A DNA stretch of 41,751 bases from Phycisphaerae bacterium (GCA_025924315.1 JAICIO010000045.1:1-41751); one strand, 5' to 3'. Shown: positions 1 to 8,463, counted from the stretch's first letter. Notes: generated by a model from the letters alone, not told the origin. Numbers and translations are program-made.

Positions 1-24
1 ACAGCCGAGGGCGGCTGTGCCACA
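1..24. repeat. Family A palindromic repeat, one arm at window edge
   Basis: This matches an arm of the elements at 2476-2540 and 12509-12572 (core GCCGAGGGCGGC). The window edge cuts off the rest. It lies immediately after the stop codon of the GNAT/FG-GAP gene. Confidence 0.8.
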
Positions 25-26
25 CA

Positions 27-1607
27 TTACTTCTTCAGGCCGACTTGTTCCGGGCCGAGGTTTTTGAAGAGATACAAACCTTCTTTGCCCGGCGCGACGA
101 TGTCGAGCCGGCCGTCGCCGTCGATATCGACGATCGACATGAAAATCCCGGTGCCGCTCGCATGCGGTACCGGGCCGTGGTCGATCACCTGCTTGGTGAA
201 AAACTCGCCGTTCCATTTGAAGCAGTAGAGGCCGACGATATCCGTCTCGCCGGCTTCCGTGCCGCAATGGGCGCGGTAGCGATTGCCGGTGATCAGTTCC
301 TTCTGCCCGTCGTTATCGATGTCGAGCCACTGCAGCTCGTGGTACTGCGAGAAATACGGGTCGATCGCGTGCCGCGACCACGTGCGCGAGCCGTCGCTGT
401 TGCGCTGTCGCTTCCAGTAATGCAGGCCGTAGCCATGTGCCTGGCCGACGATCAGCTCGTTCACGCCATCGCCATCGACATCGACGCACAAAATCGGCAC
501 GCTCGCCATCCGACCGAAATCGAACTCGGCGTGAAACGTCCACGGATCTTTCAGCGGATCGCCCGTCGGTTCCCAGAATCCGTTATTCACGATGAAACAA
601 TTCTTGCCGTTCGAGAGAACATCGCCGAAGCCCAGGCCGTGCCCCTGCGGAACAGTCGTGATATCGAACCGTTGAAACTTGCCCGTGCCTTTGCCGCCGG
701 CGCCTTTGATCAGTTTGTAGATCTTGATGCCTTCGCCCGGCGTGTTGGGCACGATCTCAAGCTCGCCATCGCCATCGACGTCCCACGCGCGTGTGGTTTC
801 GATGTTGCCCATCTTTTCGATCACATGGGTCTTCCACTCGCATGTGTCGCCTTTCGGATTTTCGCGCCACACCAGCTGGTTTCCCCACCATCCGCCGGTG
901 ATGAAATCCAGATATCCGTCGCCGTTTACATCCAGCGCAATCGTAGAAAAATCATCGAAATACTCGCCGTGCTGGCTCACGTCGCACAGCTTGTGCTTCT
1001 TCCACGACGGGCCTTCGTACCAGTACCCGCCGCTGACGATGTCGAGCTGGCCGTCGTTGTTCACGTCGAACACGCCGGCCGACTCAAACGCCTCGTCGCT
1101 GATCTTGATCTTCTGCCACTCGGTCCGACGGCTCATATGTTTCCTCAAGTCTTTGCTCATGCGGACGCACGGGATTTCCACGCCGCGCATGCGATGGCTC
1201 GTCCGCTCGCCCTGCGCAAACCCCTGTGAGCTATAGAACGGCAGGGCGTTGAATGTTGATTCGAGCCGCAGATTTTCAAATCCGCCGACTCGTGCGATGC
1301 GCTCCAGCTCCACCAGCAGTTGTCGCCCGACGCCACGTCGCTGAAATTCGGGCGCGATATACATTCCGCGGATGCAGTTCGCCCGCATGGAACCGAAACC
1401 GACGACGTGGCCTTCCGCTTCCGCGACGACAATCGTCTCACCGACTTCGAGCCCCCTCGTGTAATCCGCCGGAACCTTCCGTCCCGCCCACGCCTCGATC
1501 TGCTCCGGCGTGTAATCCTTCGCACAACTTCGCCGGATCGAATCGATGTGCATCGCGCAGATCGCGGGCGCGTCGTCGGGCGTTGCTTTACGAATCCTGA
1601 TTTCCAT
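27..1607 (-). CDS. GNAT acetyltransferase fused to FG-GAP/VCBS repeat protein
   Basis: Residues 1-157 form a GNAT N-acetyltransferase domain, with the acetyl-CoA loop QRRGVG at 89-94 after the usual beta-4 strand GMYIAPEF. From residue 158 (MSRRTEWQKIK) the same frame runs into an FG-GAP/VCBS beta-propeller with about six calcium-type loops (DVNNDG, DVNGDG, DVDGDG, DVDGDG, DIDNDG, DIDGDG), each followed by a hydrophobic strand. GNAT enzymes are cytoplasmic, whereas these propellers are usually exported, and no signal peptide is visible at either start. The ATG at 1607 is preferred because it starts the GNAT fold directly; an upstream in-frame start at 1643 lies inside a palindromic repeat. 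An ATG at 1136 could start the propeller as its own protein. It is the last gene of the valS-GH76-pabB run and ends two bases from a repeat copy. Domain calls are firm; whether one fused protein is made is inference. Confidence 0.8.
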   Translation of the reverse strand: MEIRIRKATPDDAPAICAMHIDSIRRSCAKDYTPEQIEAWAGRKVPADYTRGLEVGETIVVAEAEGHVVGFGSMRANCIRGMYIAPEFQRRGVGRQLLVELERIARVGGFENLRLESTFNALPFYSSQGFAQGERTSHRMRGVEIPCVRMSKDLRKHMSRRTEWQKIKISDEAFESAGVFDVNNDGQLDIVSGGYWYEGPSWKKHKLCDVSQHGEYFDDFSTIALDVNGDGYLDFITGGWWGNQLVWRENPKGDTCEWKTHVIEKMGNIETTRAWDVDGDGELEIVPNTPGEGIKIYKLIKGAGGKGTGKFQRFDITTVPQGHGLGFGDVLSNGKNCFIVNNGFWEPTGDPLKDPWTFHAEFDFGRMASVPILCVDVDGDGVNELIVGQAHGYGLHYWKRQRNSDGSRTWSRHAIDPYFSQYHELQWLDIDNDGQKELITGNRYRAHCGTEAGETDIVGLYCFKWNGEFFTKQVIDHGPVPHASGTGIFMSIVDIDGDGRLDIVAPGKEGLYLFKNLGPEQVGLKK

Positions 1608-1611
1608 GTCC

Positions 1612-1668
1612 GTAGCACGGGCTACCCGCCCGCGCCCATTCAATGCTCGGGCTGGTAGCCCGTCCTAC
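1612..1668. repeat. Family B inverted repeat overlapping the pabB stop codon
   Basis: Arms 1612-1632 and 1648-1668 are complementary at 19 of 21 positions (core ACGGGCTACC). The right arm contains the TAG that ends pabB (1665-1667). The element fills the whole gap to the GNAT start, so it may act as a hairpin between the two genes. Confidence 0.8.
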
Positions 1669-2843
1669 GAAAAGTCGCGAATGCCTAACGCATCGAACAT
1701 CGCCTTCGCCTTTACGATCGTCTCCTCATATTCGGATGAGGGCACAGAATCCGCAACAATCCCGCCGCCGACGGGGATGTGAACCTTGCCGGCTTTTGCG
1801 ATCATGGTTCGGATGGCGATGTTGAACTGCATTGTGCCGTCCGAATCGAGGTAGCCGATCGCGCCGCAGTAGGGGCCTCGTCGAACGGGTTCGAACTCTT
1901 CGATGATTTCCATGGCGCGGATCTTCGGCGCGCCCGTAATGCTTCCGCCGGGGAAGGTGGCGCGCATGAGATCAACGAATGTGACGCCCTGGCGCAACTC
2001 TCCTTCGATTGTGGCGACGCCTTGATAGACGGTGGGGTGTGCTTCGATGACGCGCGCTTCGGTCACGCGAACGCTGCCGATCTCGCACACGCGGCCGAGG
2101 TCATTGCGCTCCATGTCGATGATCATGTTCAGCTCGGCGGTGTCTTTTGCGGATTGGCGGAGTTGCTCTTCCATTCCCGGCAGTCGCGGGCGTGTCCCCT
2201 TGATGGGACGGGTGATCACGCGGCGGTCGCGATCGACTTTCAGAAACAGCTCTGGCGAATTACTGATGAGCGCGAAGTCGCCGAAGTCGAGAAACGCGCC
2301 GTACTTCGCGGGCGCGAGACGTTGATAGAGATCGTGCGGTGCACACGTGAGCGCGGCGGTGAAGCGTTGTGAAAGATTCACCTGAAACACATCGCCAGCG
2401 CGGACGTAGTCGATCACGCGAGCGACGGCGCGCTCGTAGGCATCTCGCGAAAACGTCGATTGCAAATCAGCTTGGTGTGGCACAGCCGCCCTCGGCTGTG
2501 TGTGTGCGGAGGGAGCACAGCCGAGGGCGGCTGTGCCACATAGGCCAAACGCGAACAGCGGTAGCGATAAGTCATCACGCGCCTTCGTGGGAAGCTGTTC
2601 GAACCATCGCCCGAGGTCGTAGCTGACATAGCCGATCCATCGCGAATCTTGCGCAATCGACTTCGACATCCACGCGAGCGCTTCGAGGGGATCATTCCAC
2701 GATTGGATGACTTGGCCGTCGGGATCCACGCACTGTGCACGACCGGCCGCATCAGCAAACAGCACTCGCTCGGCGGTTGCGAGCGGTTGCCGCCAGCCGC
2801 GTTCATTCGTCGAGCTGTCGAGTTGAGCGAGCATGCGCCTCAT
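1665..2843 (-). CDS. pabB: Aminodeoxychorismate synthase component I (PabB)
   Basis: PabB aminates chorismate to 4-amino-4-deoxychorismate for p-aminobenzoate and folate synthesis. The 392-residue product has the chorismate-binding core: PIKGT at 213-217 (the lysine typical of PabB rather than TrpE), ELNMIIDMERNDLGR at 237-251, HPTVYQGV at 269-276 and GGSITGAPK at 299-307. No C-terminal aminotransferase or lyase domain follows. The frame stays open upstream to 3560, but that part is a shadow of the GH76 gene. The ATG at 2843 overlaps the GH76 stop (ATGA), so translational coupling is likely; an ATG at 2834 is the alternative. Residues 102-123 are encoded entirely by a 65-bp palindromic repeat lying before the catalytic core, and the stop codon lies in another repeat. 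Confidence 0.92.
   Translation of the reverse strand: MRRMLAQLDSSTNERGWRQPLATAERVLFADAAGRAQCVDPDGQVIQSWNDPLEALAWMSKSIAQDSRWIGYVSYDLGRWFEQLPTKARDDLSLPLFAFGLCGTAALGCAPSAHTQPRAAVPHQADLQSTFSRDAYERAVARVIDYVRAGDVFQVNLSQRFTAALTCAPHDLYQRLAPAKYGAFLDFGDFALISNSPELFLKVDRDRRVITRPIKGTRPRLPGMEEQLRQSAKDTAELNMIIDMERNDLGRVCEIGSVRVTEARVIEAHPTVYQGVATIEGELRQGVTFVDLMRATFPGGSITGAPKIRAMEIIEEFEPVRRGPYCGAIGYLDSDGTMQFNIAIRTMIAKAGKVHIPVGGGIVADSVPSSEYEETIVKAKAMFDALGIRDFS
2476..2540. repeat. Family A palindrome inserted in frame in pabB
   Basis: Two perfectly complementary 25-bp arms (2476-2500, 2516-2540) flank a 15-base spacer. Each arm has its own small dyad (CAGCCG/CGGCTG). Another full copy is intergenic at 12509-12572. 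The minus-strand reading gives a Cys/Ala/Pro-rich peptide in PabB without a stop. Confidence 0.95.
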
Positions 2844-3964
2844 TGGGGCCACGCGGCGCGAAGGAGGGCGCGGGCGGCGCTGGCTTCGGTCAGCAAGGTG
2901 ATGTGTTGCAGCGGCTCGGGGGGCGTTTCGTTCCAATGCTTCGGATGGAAACCGGCCGGATCGGCGTTCTTCGTCAGCAGAAACTGAAGCGCGTGATTCA
3001 CTGTTTCCCGCCACGCGGGGTCGTGGTCGCGCGCGCCGAGTTCGAGCAGCGATTCCGTCAGCAGATGTGCGAAACATCCGTCGTCGCGGATCGCGCCGTC
3101 GCTCGCGATCCACTGCTTGATGGCCGCGTGCGCGATCCGCTGGGCTTCGCTCATGTACTTTTGATCGTGCGACTGGTCGAAGAACAGGCAGTTCGCGCGG
3201 ATCATCTGGGCGCTGTTGTACGAAAACTTGGAGCGATTGATCTTGCCGGCGAGATCGATGTGATCGAAGTAGAGGCCGTCTTTGTCTTGGAGTGTGGCGT
3301 TTGTCCATTTGTAAAGATCGAGGGCGATCGTGAGATTCGCGGGATCGTGCGCGAGCTGTTCGAGGCGAAGGGCGCAGACGATGGCGGGGGCGTTGGAGCA
3401 GGTGTTCTTCGTCGCGCGATCGGATTCGCGCCAGTAAATCCCGCCGCCGAGTTTTTCGTCCTCGCCGCTCATGACGAAGCGGAAGGTTTCTTTTGCGCGA
3501 TCGAGGAGCGTGTCGTCGCGCAACACGTCGTACGCCTCGAGGAGCCCGAGCACGATCCATTCATTGTCGTCGTAGTAGCGTTCGGTCTTGCCGTGGAGCG
3601 TGCCGTTGTAGGCGCCGAGGCCATCTTTCACAATCCAGTAGCGGTTCAGGGCGGTGATGAATGTTTTCAATCGGGGCGTGTACGAGGGATCGAGTTTTAC
3701 CGCCGCGGTGAGGGCGGTGAGCTCGACGCCTTCCGCCCACATATTCGCGTAGGGCGGCTTCCCGGGATGCGGCCGATCGATCTGGCCGGCGAGCAGACTG
3801 GGCTCGGGCATCGCGAAGGCGCGATCGATCCGTGCGAGAATCCCGAAACCCGCGTCACGATATTCTTTGGTCGTTTGCGCCGGCGTGCTGATCGAGCAGA
3901 GAAGAAAGAGAATTGTCCACGAAGAACACGAAGGGACACGAAGCATTCTTTTTTTGGATTTCAT
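2840..3964 (-). CDS. Secreted glycoside hydrolase family 76 (alpha-1,6-mannanase-like)
   Basis: The 374-residue product resembles GH76 (alpha/alpha)6-barrel enzymes. The motif YYDDNEW at 130-136 holds the paired aspartates (132, 133) expected of the family, followed by LLEAYDVLRDD, GGGIYW at 173-178 and TKNTCSN. GH76 members cleave alpha-1,6-mannose linkages, so a role in mannan or glycan degradation outside the cytoplasm is inferred. The N terminus is a signal peptide (basic start, hydrophobic TILFLLCSI, cleavage near TPA-Q). The start codons at 3964 and 3946 and roughly the first 16 residues lie within an inverted repeat at 3916-3989, so the n-region of the signal peptide is repeat-derived. 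The stop overlaps the pabB start by four bases; valS lies 29 bases upstream. Confidence 0.82.
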   Translation of the reverse strand: MKSKKRMLRVPSCSSWTILFLLCSISTPAQTTKEYRDAGFGILARIDRAFAMPEPSLLAGQIDRPHPGKPPYANMWAEGVELTALTAAVKLDPSYTPRLKTFITALNRYWIVKDGLGAYNGTLHGKTERYYDDNEWIVLGLLEAYDVLRDDTLLDRAKETFRFVMSGEDEKLGGGIYWRESDRATKNTCSNAPAIVCALRLEQLAHDPANLTIALDLYKWTNATLQDKDGLYFDHIDLAGKINRSKFSYNSAQMIRANCLFFDQSHDQKYMSEAQRIAHAAIKQWIASDGAIRDDGCFAHLLTESLLELGARDHDPAWRETVNHALQFLLTKNADPAGFHPKHWNETPPEPLQHITLLTEASAARALLRAAWPQ

Positions 3965-3989
3965 TCGTGTCCTTCGTGCCCTTCGTGGA
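3916..3989. repeat. Family C inverted repeat carrying the GH76 start
   Basis: Arms 3916-3943 and 3962-3989 are built from an iterated ACGAAGG unit (CACGAAGGGCACGAAGGACA type) and are about 80% complementary. The element fills the valS-GH76 gap and extends into the GH76 reading frame. Confidence 0.85.
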
Positions 3990-3993
3990 TTTT

Positions 3994-6900
3994 TTATTCT
4001 TCGAGTTTGTTGAGCTCCGCTTCAAGCGCTGCGAGCTGATCCTGGGTTTGTTTCACCAGATGCGGCGGGGCTTTGGCGATGTAACCTGCATTCGCCAGTC
4101 GTCCCTTCATCGCGCCGATCTGTTTCACGATCTCTTCGCGACGCTTTGAGCTGCGTTCGGCTTCGGCCTTCTCATCTAGCGCGCCTTCGATGAACAATTC
4201 GCATCCCGCCGCTTGGGATTTCGCGGCGGTTGCTGCGATCGCGCTAAGCCGCGAAGCGGCTTCCTTTACCTCGCAAATCGCGAGATGCTCGATCAGCGCC
4301 TTGTTCGCTTCGACCTGGCGAATCGATTCTTCGGGGCCCTGGATCGAGACGGTCACCGGTTGCTTTGGGCTGACGTTGTGATCGTTCCGCACCTTGCGGA
4401 TCTCGGTGATGATCTCCTGCAATCGTGTGAAGACATGCTCGGCGCCTTCGCTCGTGAGGCCGTCCATGCGCTCGTCGTACTTCGGCCATCGCGCACGGAT
4501 GAGCTGTGCATTGTCGCCGGGTGTAATGCGGTTTGGGATGCCGCGCTGTGGGCGCACCTCGTTCAGCTTCCACCAGAGGATCTCCGTGATGAATGGGATC
4601 ATCGGGTGCATCAGGCGCAGCGACACGTCGAGCGCCGTTGCCAGAATGTTCGCCACGTGCGGGGCGCGTTGCTCATCCCGCATCTGCGGCTTGATCGCTT
4701 CGATGTACCAGTCGCACAGATCGCCCCAGAAGAAGTCGTAGCACGCTTTCGAATACACATCGAAGCGATAATTCTTCATCGCCTCTTCGGTCGTCTGCAC
4801 CGTGCGCGAAAGGCGCGAGAGGATCCAGCGATCGACGATCGACCATTGCGATTCATCGACCGCCGCCACGGGCACCGATTCGAGGTTCATGAAAAGGAAC
4901 CGCGTGGCGTTCCAGAGCTTGTTGCAGAAATTTCGGCCGATGTCGAACTTCGGGCTCGTGTTGCGGCCGGTCTTGGCGTCCTTCTCGACCGGCATGCGCA
5001 CGTCCTGCGTGTTGGTCGCCATCGTGGCGAGCGTGAAGCGCATCGCGTCGGCGCCGTGCGTGTGAATGATGTCCAGCGGATCGACGCCGTTGCCGAGCGA
5101 CTTGCTCATCTTCCGCCCTTCGCCGTCCTGCACCACCGGGTTGATGTAGACCTCGGTGAACGGCAGGCGATTGCGGAAGTACAGGTTGAACATCACCATC
5201 CGCGAGACCCAGAGCGTGATGATCTCGCGGGCGGTCACGAGCACGTTCGTCGGGTTCCACTTGTTCAGTGCCGGCGTGTCGTCCGGCCAGCCGAGGGTGG
5301 AGAGCGGCCAGAGGCCGGAACTGAACCATGTGTCGAGCACATCCGGATCTTGCACGGCGCCATACTTTTCGAGCGCGTCGATAATCTCGCGATCGTTCGG
5401 ATCGCGCACGCACACGAAGGTGAAGGGCAGCGAGCGATCGGCGATGTCCTCCGGACGCGCTTCGGCACGCTCAGCGCGGTGCGTCATCGCGATGCGGTTT
5501 TCCTGTCCCCATTTGGTCAGCTGCTCGATCACCGCTTCGAACTGCTGATCGTTCAGCTTGTCCGACAGGCGTCCCTCCGGGAGCCGCCAGACGGGGATGC
5601 GATGACCCCACCAAAGCTGGCGGCTGATGCACCAGTCGCGGATGTTTTCGTGCCAGGATTGGAAGGTCTTGGCGTAGCGGGCGGGGAAGAAGCGGAGCTG
5701 TTCCTCTGCTCCGCTCTCCCTGGAAGGGAGAGGGTTAGGGTGAGGGTCGAGCGTGGGAGTAGCCGACCCGTTGTTTTGCGAAGTTGCACTGCTCGACTCT
5801 GACGATGACGATCCACCCTCACCCTTACCCTCTCCCTCATAGGGAGAGGGGATCAGAGTGCGCTGATCCGCGGCCATCGCGCGTAACGCCGCGGCCGCCA
5901 AACGATCATCCGTCACTTTGCAGTACCACTGGTCGCTGAGGTACGGCTCGATCGGGACGTGGCTGCGGTAGCTGTGGCCCACGCTGTGGCGATAGGGCTT
6001 CACGTCTTCGAGCAGTTTTTTCTGGCGGAACCATTCGAGGATGGCTTTGCGCGCTTCGTAGCGGTCGAGGCCGAGGACGAACTCCGCGTCGCCGATGTCG
6101 GTCCAGCCGTGCTTGTCAGAGATGGAGCCGTCGGGCGCCATCACGTTGATCAGTGGCAGGCCGTGCTTGCGGCCGAGCTCGTAGTCGTTCGGATCGTGGG
6201 CGGGGGTGACTTTGAGGAAGCCGCTCGCGTAGCGCGCCTTGGCGTCGTCGCGGTTTGGATCGGCGAGGACCACGTACTCGTCTTCGATGATCGGAATGAT
6301 GCGGTTGACGATGGGAAGACGCACCTTCTTTCCACGAAGCGCCGGGGCGCGCGGGTCTTTTGGGTTGATCGCGACGGCGGTGTCGCCGAGCATCGTTTCG
6401 GGGCGGGTGGTTGCCACCGTCACGTGGGTGGGCCCGCCCGCTGAAGCGGGCTCCGCCAAAGGATATTGCAGGTAGTAAAAGTGGCCGTCGATTTCTTCCA
6501 TCTCCACTTCGTCGTCGGCGAGCGCGGTTTGTGTGGCGGGATCCCAGTTCACCAATCTTTTGCCGCGGTAGATCAGGCCGTCTTTGAAGAGTTGGAAGAA
6601 GGCTTCGCGCACGGCGCGGGCGCGCGGTTCGTCCATGGTGAAGGCCTGACGGTCCCAATCGCAGCTGCAGCCCATGGCTTTGAGCTGGCCCGTGATCGTC
6701 TTTTCGTACTCGTCCTTCCATGCCTGGATAAGCTTCACGAATTCGTCGCGCTGAAAGTCCGTGCGGCGCTTGCCTTGTTCTTTCAGCACGCGTTTCTCGA
6801 CCACGGTTTGCGTGGCGATGCCGGCATGATCCGTGCCGGGCAGCCAGCAGGTGTTGTCGCCGAGCATGCGGTGGTAACGGGTGAGGATGTCCTGCAGCGT

Positions 6901-7080
6901 GTTGTTCAGGGCATGACCTAAGTGCAACGCCGCGGTCACGTTCGGTGGCGGAATGACGATGCTGTAGGGCTGTCCGGGATCGGTCGGTTCGGCATGAAAG
7001 GCATGTGTGTCGTTCCAGGCTTTCAGCGCCTGGGCTTCGATGGTCGTCGGTTCGTAGGCTTTGGATAATTGTTCGCTCAT
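3994..7080 (-). CDS. valS: Valyl-tRNA synthetase
   Basis: This class I aminoacyl-tRNA synthetase charges tRNA-Val. The product is about 1028 residues. The HIGH-type motif is HLGH at 53-56 (after PPPNVTAAL), the KMSKS loop is at 657-661 (GRKMSKSLGN), and the signatures DWDRQ, DTWFSSGLWP and ENIRDWCISRQLWWGHRIPVW are present. A C-terminal coiled-coil arm follows. The ATG at 7080 (MSEQLSKAYEP) fits the family start better than the upstream in-frame start at 7131. Residues about 410-457 are an insert rich in Ser, Gly, Glu and Pro, encoded by a palindromic repeat; it lies between RAMAADQ and LRFFPARY, just before the conserved ENIRDW block. A short hairpin (7092-7098/7108-7114) lies just upstream of the start. 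Confidence 0.97.
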   Translation of the reverse strand: MSEQLSKAYEPTTIEAQALKAWNDTHAFHAEPTDPGQPYSIVIPPPNVTAALHLGHALNNTLQDILTRYHRMLGDNTCWLPGTDHAGIATQTVVEKRVLKEQGKRRTDFQRDEFVKLIQAWKDEYEKTITGQLKAMGCSCDWDRQAFTMDEPRARAVREAFFQLFKDGLIYRGKRLVNWDPATQTALADDEVEMEEIDGHFYYLQYPLAEPASAGGPTHVTVATTRPETMLGDTAVAINPKDPRAPALRGKKVRLPIVNRIIPIIEDEYVVLADPNRDDAKARYASGFLKVTPAHDPNDYELGRKHGLPLINVMAPDGSISDKHGWTDIGDAEFVLGLDRYEARKAILEWFRQKKLLEDVKPYRHSVGHSYRSHVPIEPYLSDQWYCKVTDDRLAAAALRAMAADQRTLIPSPYEGEGKGEGGSSSSESSSATSQNNGSATPTLDPHPNPLPSRESGAEEQLRFFPARYAKTFQSWHENIRDWCISRQLWWGHRIPVWRLPEGRLSDKLNDQQFEAVIEQLTKWGQENRIAMTHRAERAEARPEDIADRSLPFTFVCVRDPNDREIIDALEKYGAVQDPDVLDTWFSSGLWPLSTLGWPDDTPALNKWNPTNVLVTAREIITLWVSRMVMFNLYFRNRLPFTEVYINPVVQDGEGRKMSKSLGNGVDPLDIIHTHGADAMRFTLATMATNTQDVRMPVEKDAKTGRNTSPKFDIGRNFCNKLWNATRFLFMNLESVPVAAVDESQWSIVDRWILSRLSRTVQTTEEAMKNYRFDVYSKACYDFFWGDLCDWYIEAIKPQMRDEQRAPHVANILATALDVSLRLMHPMIPFITEILWWKLNEVRPQRGIPNRITPGDNAQLIRARWPKYDERMDGLTSEGAEHVFTRLQEIITEIRKVRNDHNVSPKQPVTVSIQGPEESIRQVEANKALIEHLAICEVKEAASRLSAIAATAAKSQAAGCELFIEGALDEKAEAERSSKRREEIVKQIGAMKGRLANAGYIAKAPPHLVKQTQDQLAALEAELNKLEE
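5711..5852. repeat. Family D inverted repeat inserted in frame in valS
   Basis: Arms 5711-5749 and 5813-5852 share the core CTCTCCCT..AGGGAGAGGG plus a GGGTGAGGGT tail, in opposite orientation. The same unit occurs twice, inverted, at 9244-9603. The central 60 bases are not repeated elsewhere in the window. The element reads through in the valS frame without a stop. Confidence 0.93.
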
Positions 7081-7193
7081 GGCTTTTATCACGTGGTCAC
7101 CAAATGCGACCACGCCGCTCATTTGGGTCAAAAATCGGTCGAAACGGGGATACTACGGGAGTGGGGTCGGGGGAACAATCTTCCCGCGCGACC

Positions 7194-8366
7194 CTATCGT
7201 ACGACGACCGGAACGGTCGGAGTCGGGGAGGCTTGCTTGATCGAAGTCGAGCCGAGTTTCACGCCGTCCGGACCCTTGGGCACGAGGCGTTCGCCGCGTG
7301 TGTTCTTGATCTTGAGCGCGCGGAGCAGGCGACGACGCAACACCTTGCGGATGCGCTCCACTTCCGCGGCCGAGCCATTTTCGAGCTCGATGAATCCGCC
7401 GGCCTTGGTGCGATGTCCCCCGCCCACGCCGATCTTGCGGACGAGCCGGCGCATGATCGCGCCGCCCGACAGCTGTTTGCTGCTCGTGCGCAGGCTGAGA
7501 ACCAGACGTTTTTCGTGAATGCCGGTCACCAAGACCCATTGTACCTGGTCGAATCGCAACAGGAAGTCGGCGAGCACCGCCGGCTGCTCGAGCGAATCGA
7601 CGCCGTCCACTTGCGCGATCAGCGCGTTTTCGAAGAACATCGCGCTCGAGAGCGCGTTGTAGTACGCGATGTAATAGCTCTGCGGAAGGTCGACGTAGCG
7701 CATCTGATACAAGATGTGCATGTCGGCCGTCAGCGTGAGGCTCGAGAGGGCGATGTTGTCGAGGCTGCCCGGCTGGCCGCTCGCGCCGGCAAGATCGGAT
7801 TCGATCGCGTAGAGCAGCGTCGCGCTCAAGTCCGCGGGGATCGCTTGCTCCAGCTCCATGAAATAGCTGAACACGATGGAACTGGTCGCGCCCACGTCCG
7901 TGCGCACGTCGCAGAAACCGCATTGCGGCTTGCGGCCGGGCGCGCGGTGATGGTCGATTACCGCGATCGGCGTCACGCCGGCGGGCAGGGGGCTGTAGGC
8001 GAAGCCGGGTTGCGTGTCGAGAAGGATGACCGCGTCAAATGTCTTGACCGCCTCATCGTCCCACGGCATCAGCTTGAGGTTCGCGTATCTCGTGAAGGCT
8101 TCGTTGATCCCGCCGCCGATCTGGCCCTTGATCGACATCTCGATCTGGACTTCCTTCGGCAGTTGCATGCGCAACAGCGTCGCCAGCGCATGGCTGGACG
8201 CGAGGGCATCGGGGTCCGGGTGCACGTGCGACGTCACCAGGATGCGCTTCTTGCCTTGCAACAGTTGCAGCAGTTTCCGTGCGCGCGGACGCCCGCGGGT
8301 GTGCCGTTCCACCTTGACGGCGGAGCCGGCCACTGTATCCACGCAGGTTTCCACGAACGCAGTCAT
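7194..8366 (-). CDS. DHH/DHHA1 family phosphoesterase (NrnA-like)
   Basis: The 390-residue product has the bipartite architecture of NrnA-type nanoRNase/pAp phosphatase proteins: DHH domain motifs SHVHPDPDA at 46-54, LLDTQPG and the signature IDHH at 137-140, then a C-terminal DHHA1 domain with GGGHRTKAGG. Such enzymes use manganese to hydrolyse short oligoribonucleotides, pAp or cyclic dinucleotide products; which substrate applies here cannot be read from sequence. The usual DAD-type motif is DPD here. The C-terminal tail of about 35 residues is basic and Pro/Thr-rich. The gene is on its own, upstream of valS on the same strand with a 113-base gap, and divergent from the methyltransferase gene. 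Confidence 0.88.
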   Translation of the reverse strand: MTAFVETCVDTVAGSAVKVERHTRGRPRARKLLQLLQGKKRILVTSHVHPDPDALASSHALATLLRMQLPKEVQIEMSIKGQIGGGINEAFTRYANLKLMPWDDEAVKTFDAVILLDTQPGFAYSPLPAGVTPIAVIDHHRAPGRKPQCGFCDVRTDVGATSSIVFSYFMELEQAIPADLSATLLYAIESDLAGASGQPGSLDNIALSSLTLTADMHILYQMRYVDLPQSYYIAYYNALSSAMFFENALIAQVDGVDSLEQPAVLADFLLRFDQVQWVLVTGIHEKRLVLSLRTSSKQLSGGAIMRRLVRKIGVGGGHRTKAGGFIELENGSAAEVERIRKVLRRRLLRALKIKNTRGERLVPKGPDGVKLGSTSIKQASPTPTVPVVVR

Positions 8367-8463
8367 AAGCTTCGATTATATGCGTCCCGCTCTGGCGAGC
8401 CGGAACAGCAATTCTCCAACTCTTCATCGACCCGTCAGACGCCCTGACCCAACGGTAAGGGGA

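Noticed and set aside
45-1229. Long plus-strand frame of 394 codons
   Set aside because: It is antisense to the GNAT/FG-GAP gene; repeated GATGTCGA-type codons of the calcium loops keep it open. There is no domain logic.
2844-3560. A 239-codon N-terminal extension of PabB
   Set aside because: It is Arg-rich, matches no PabB domain and lies out of frame over the well-supported GH76 gene.
4213-5802. 529-codon plus-strand frame
   Set aside because: It is antisense to valS, where GC-rich codon use creates long open shadows. Composition is Arg/His/Val-heavy with no motif.
7081-7193. T-box leader for valS
   Set aside because: Only a short 7-bp hairpin is visible; there is no T-box bulge, specifier stem or terminator/antiterminator pair.
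7005-8447. 480-codon plus-strand frame
   Set aside because: It is antisense to the DHH phosphoesterase and the start of valS, both with clear catalytic motifs.
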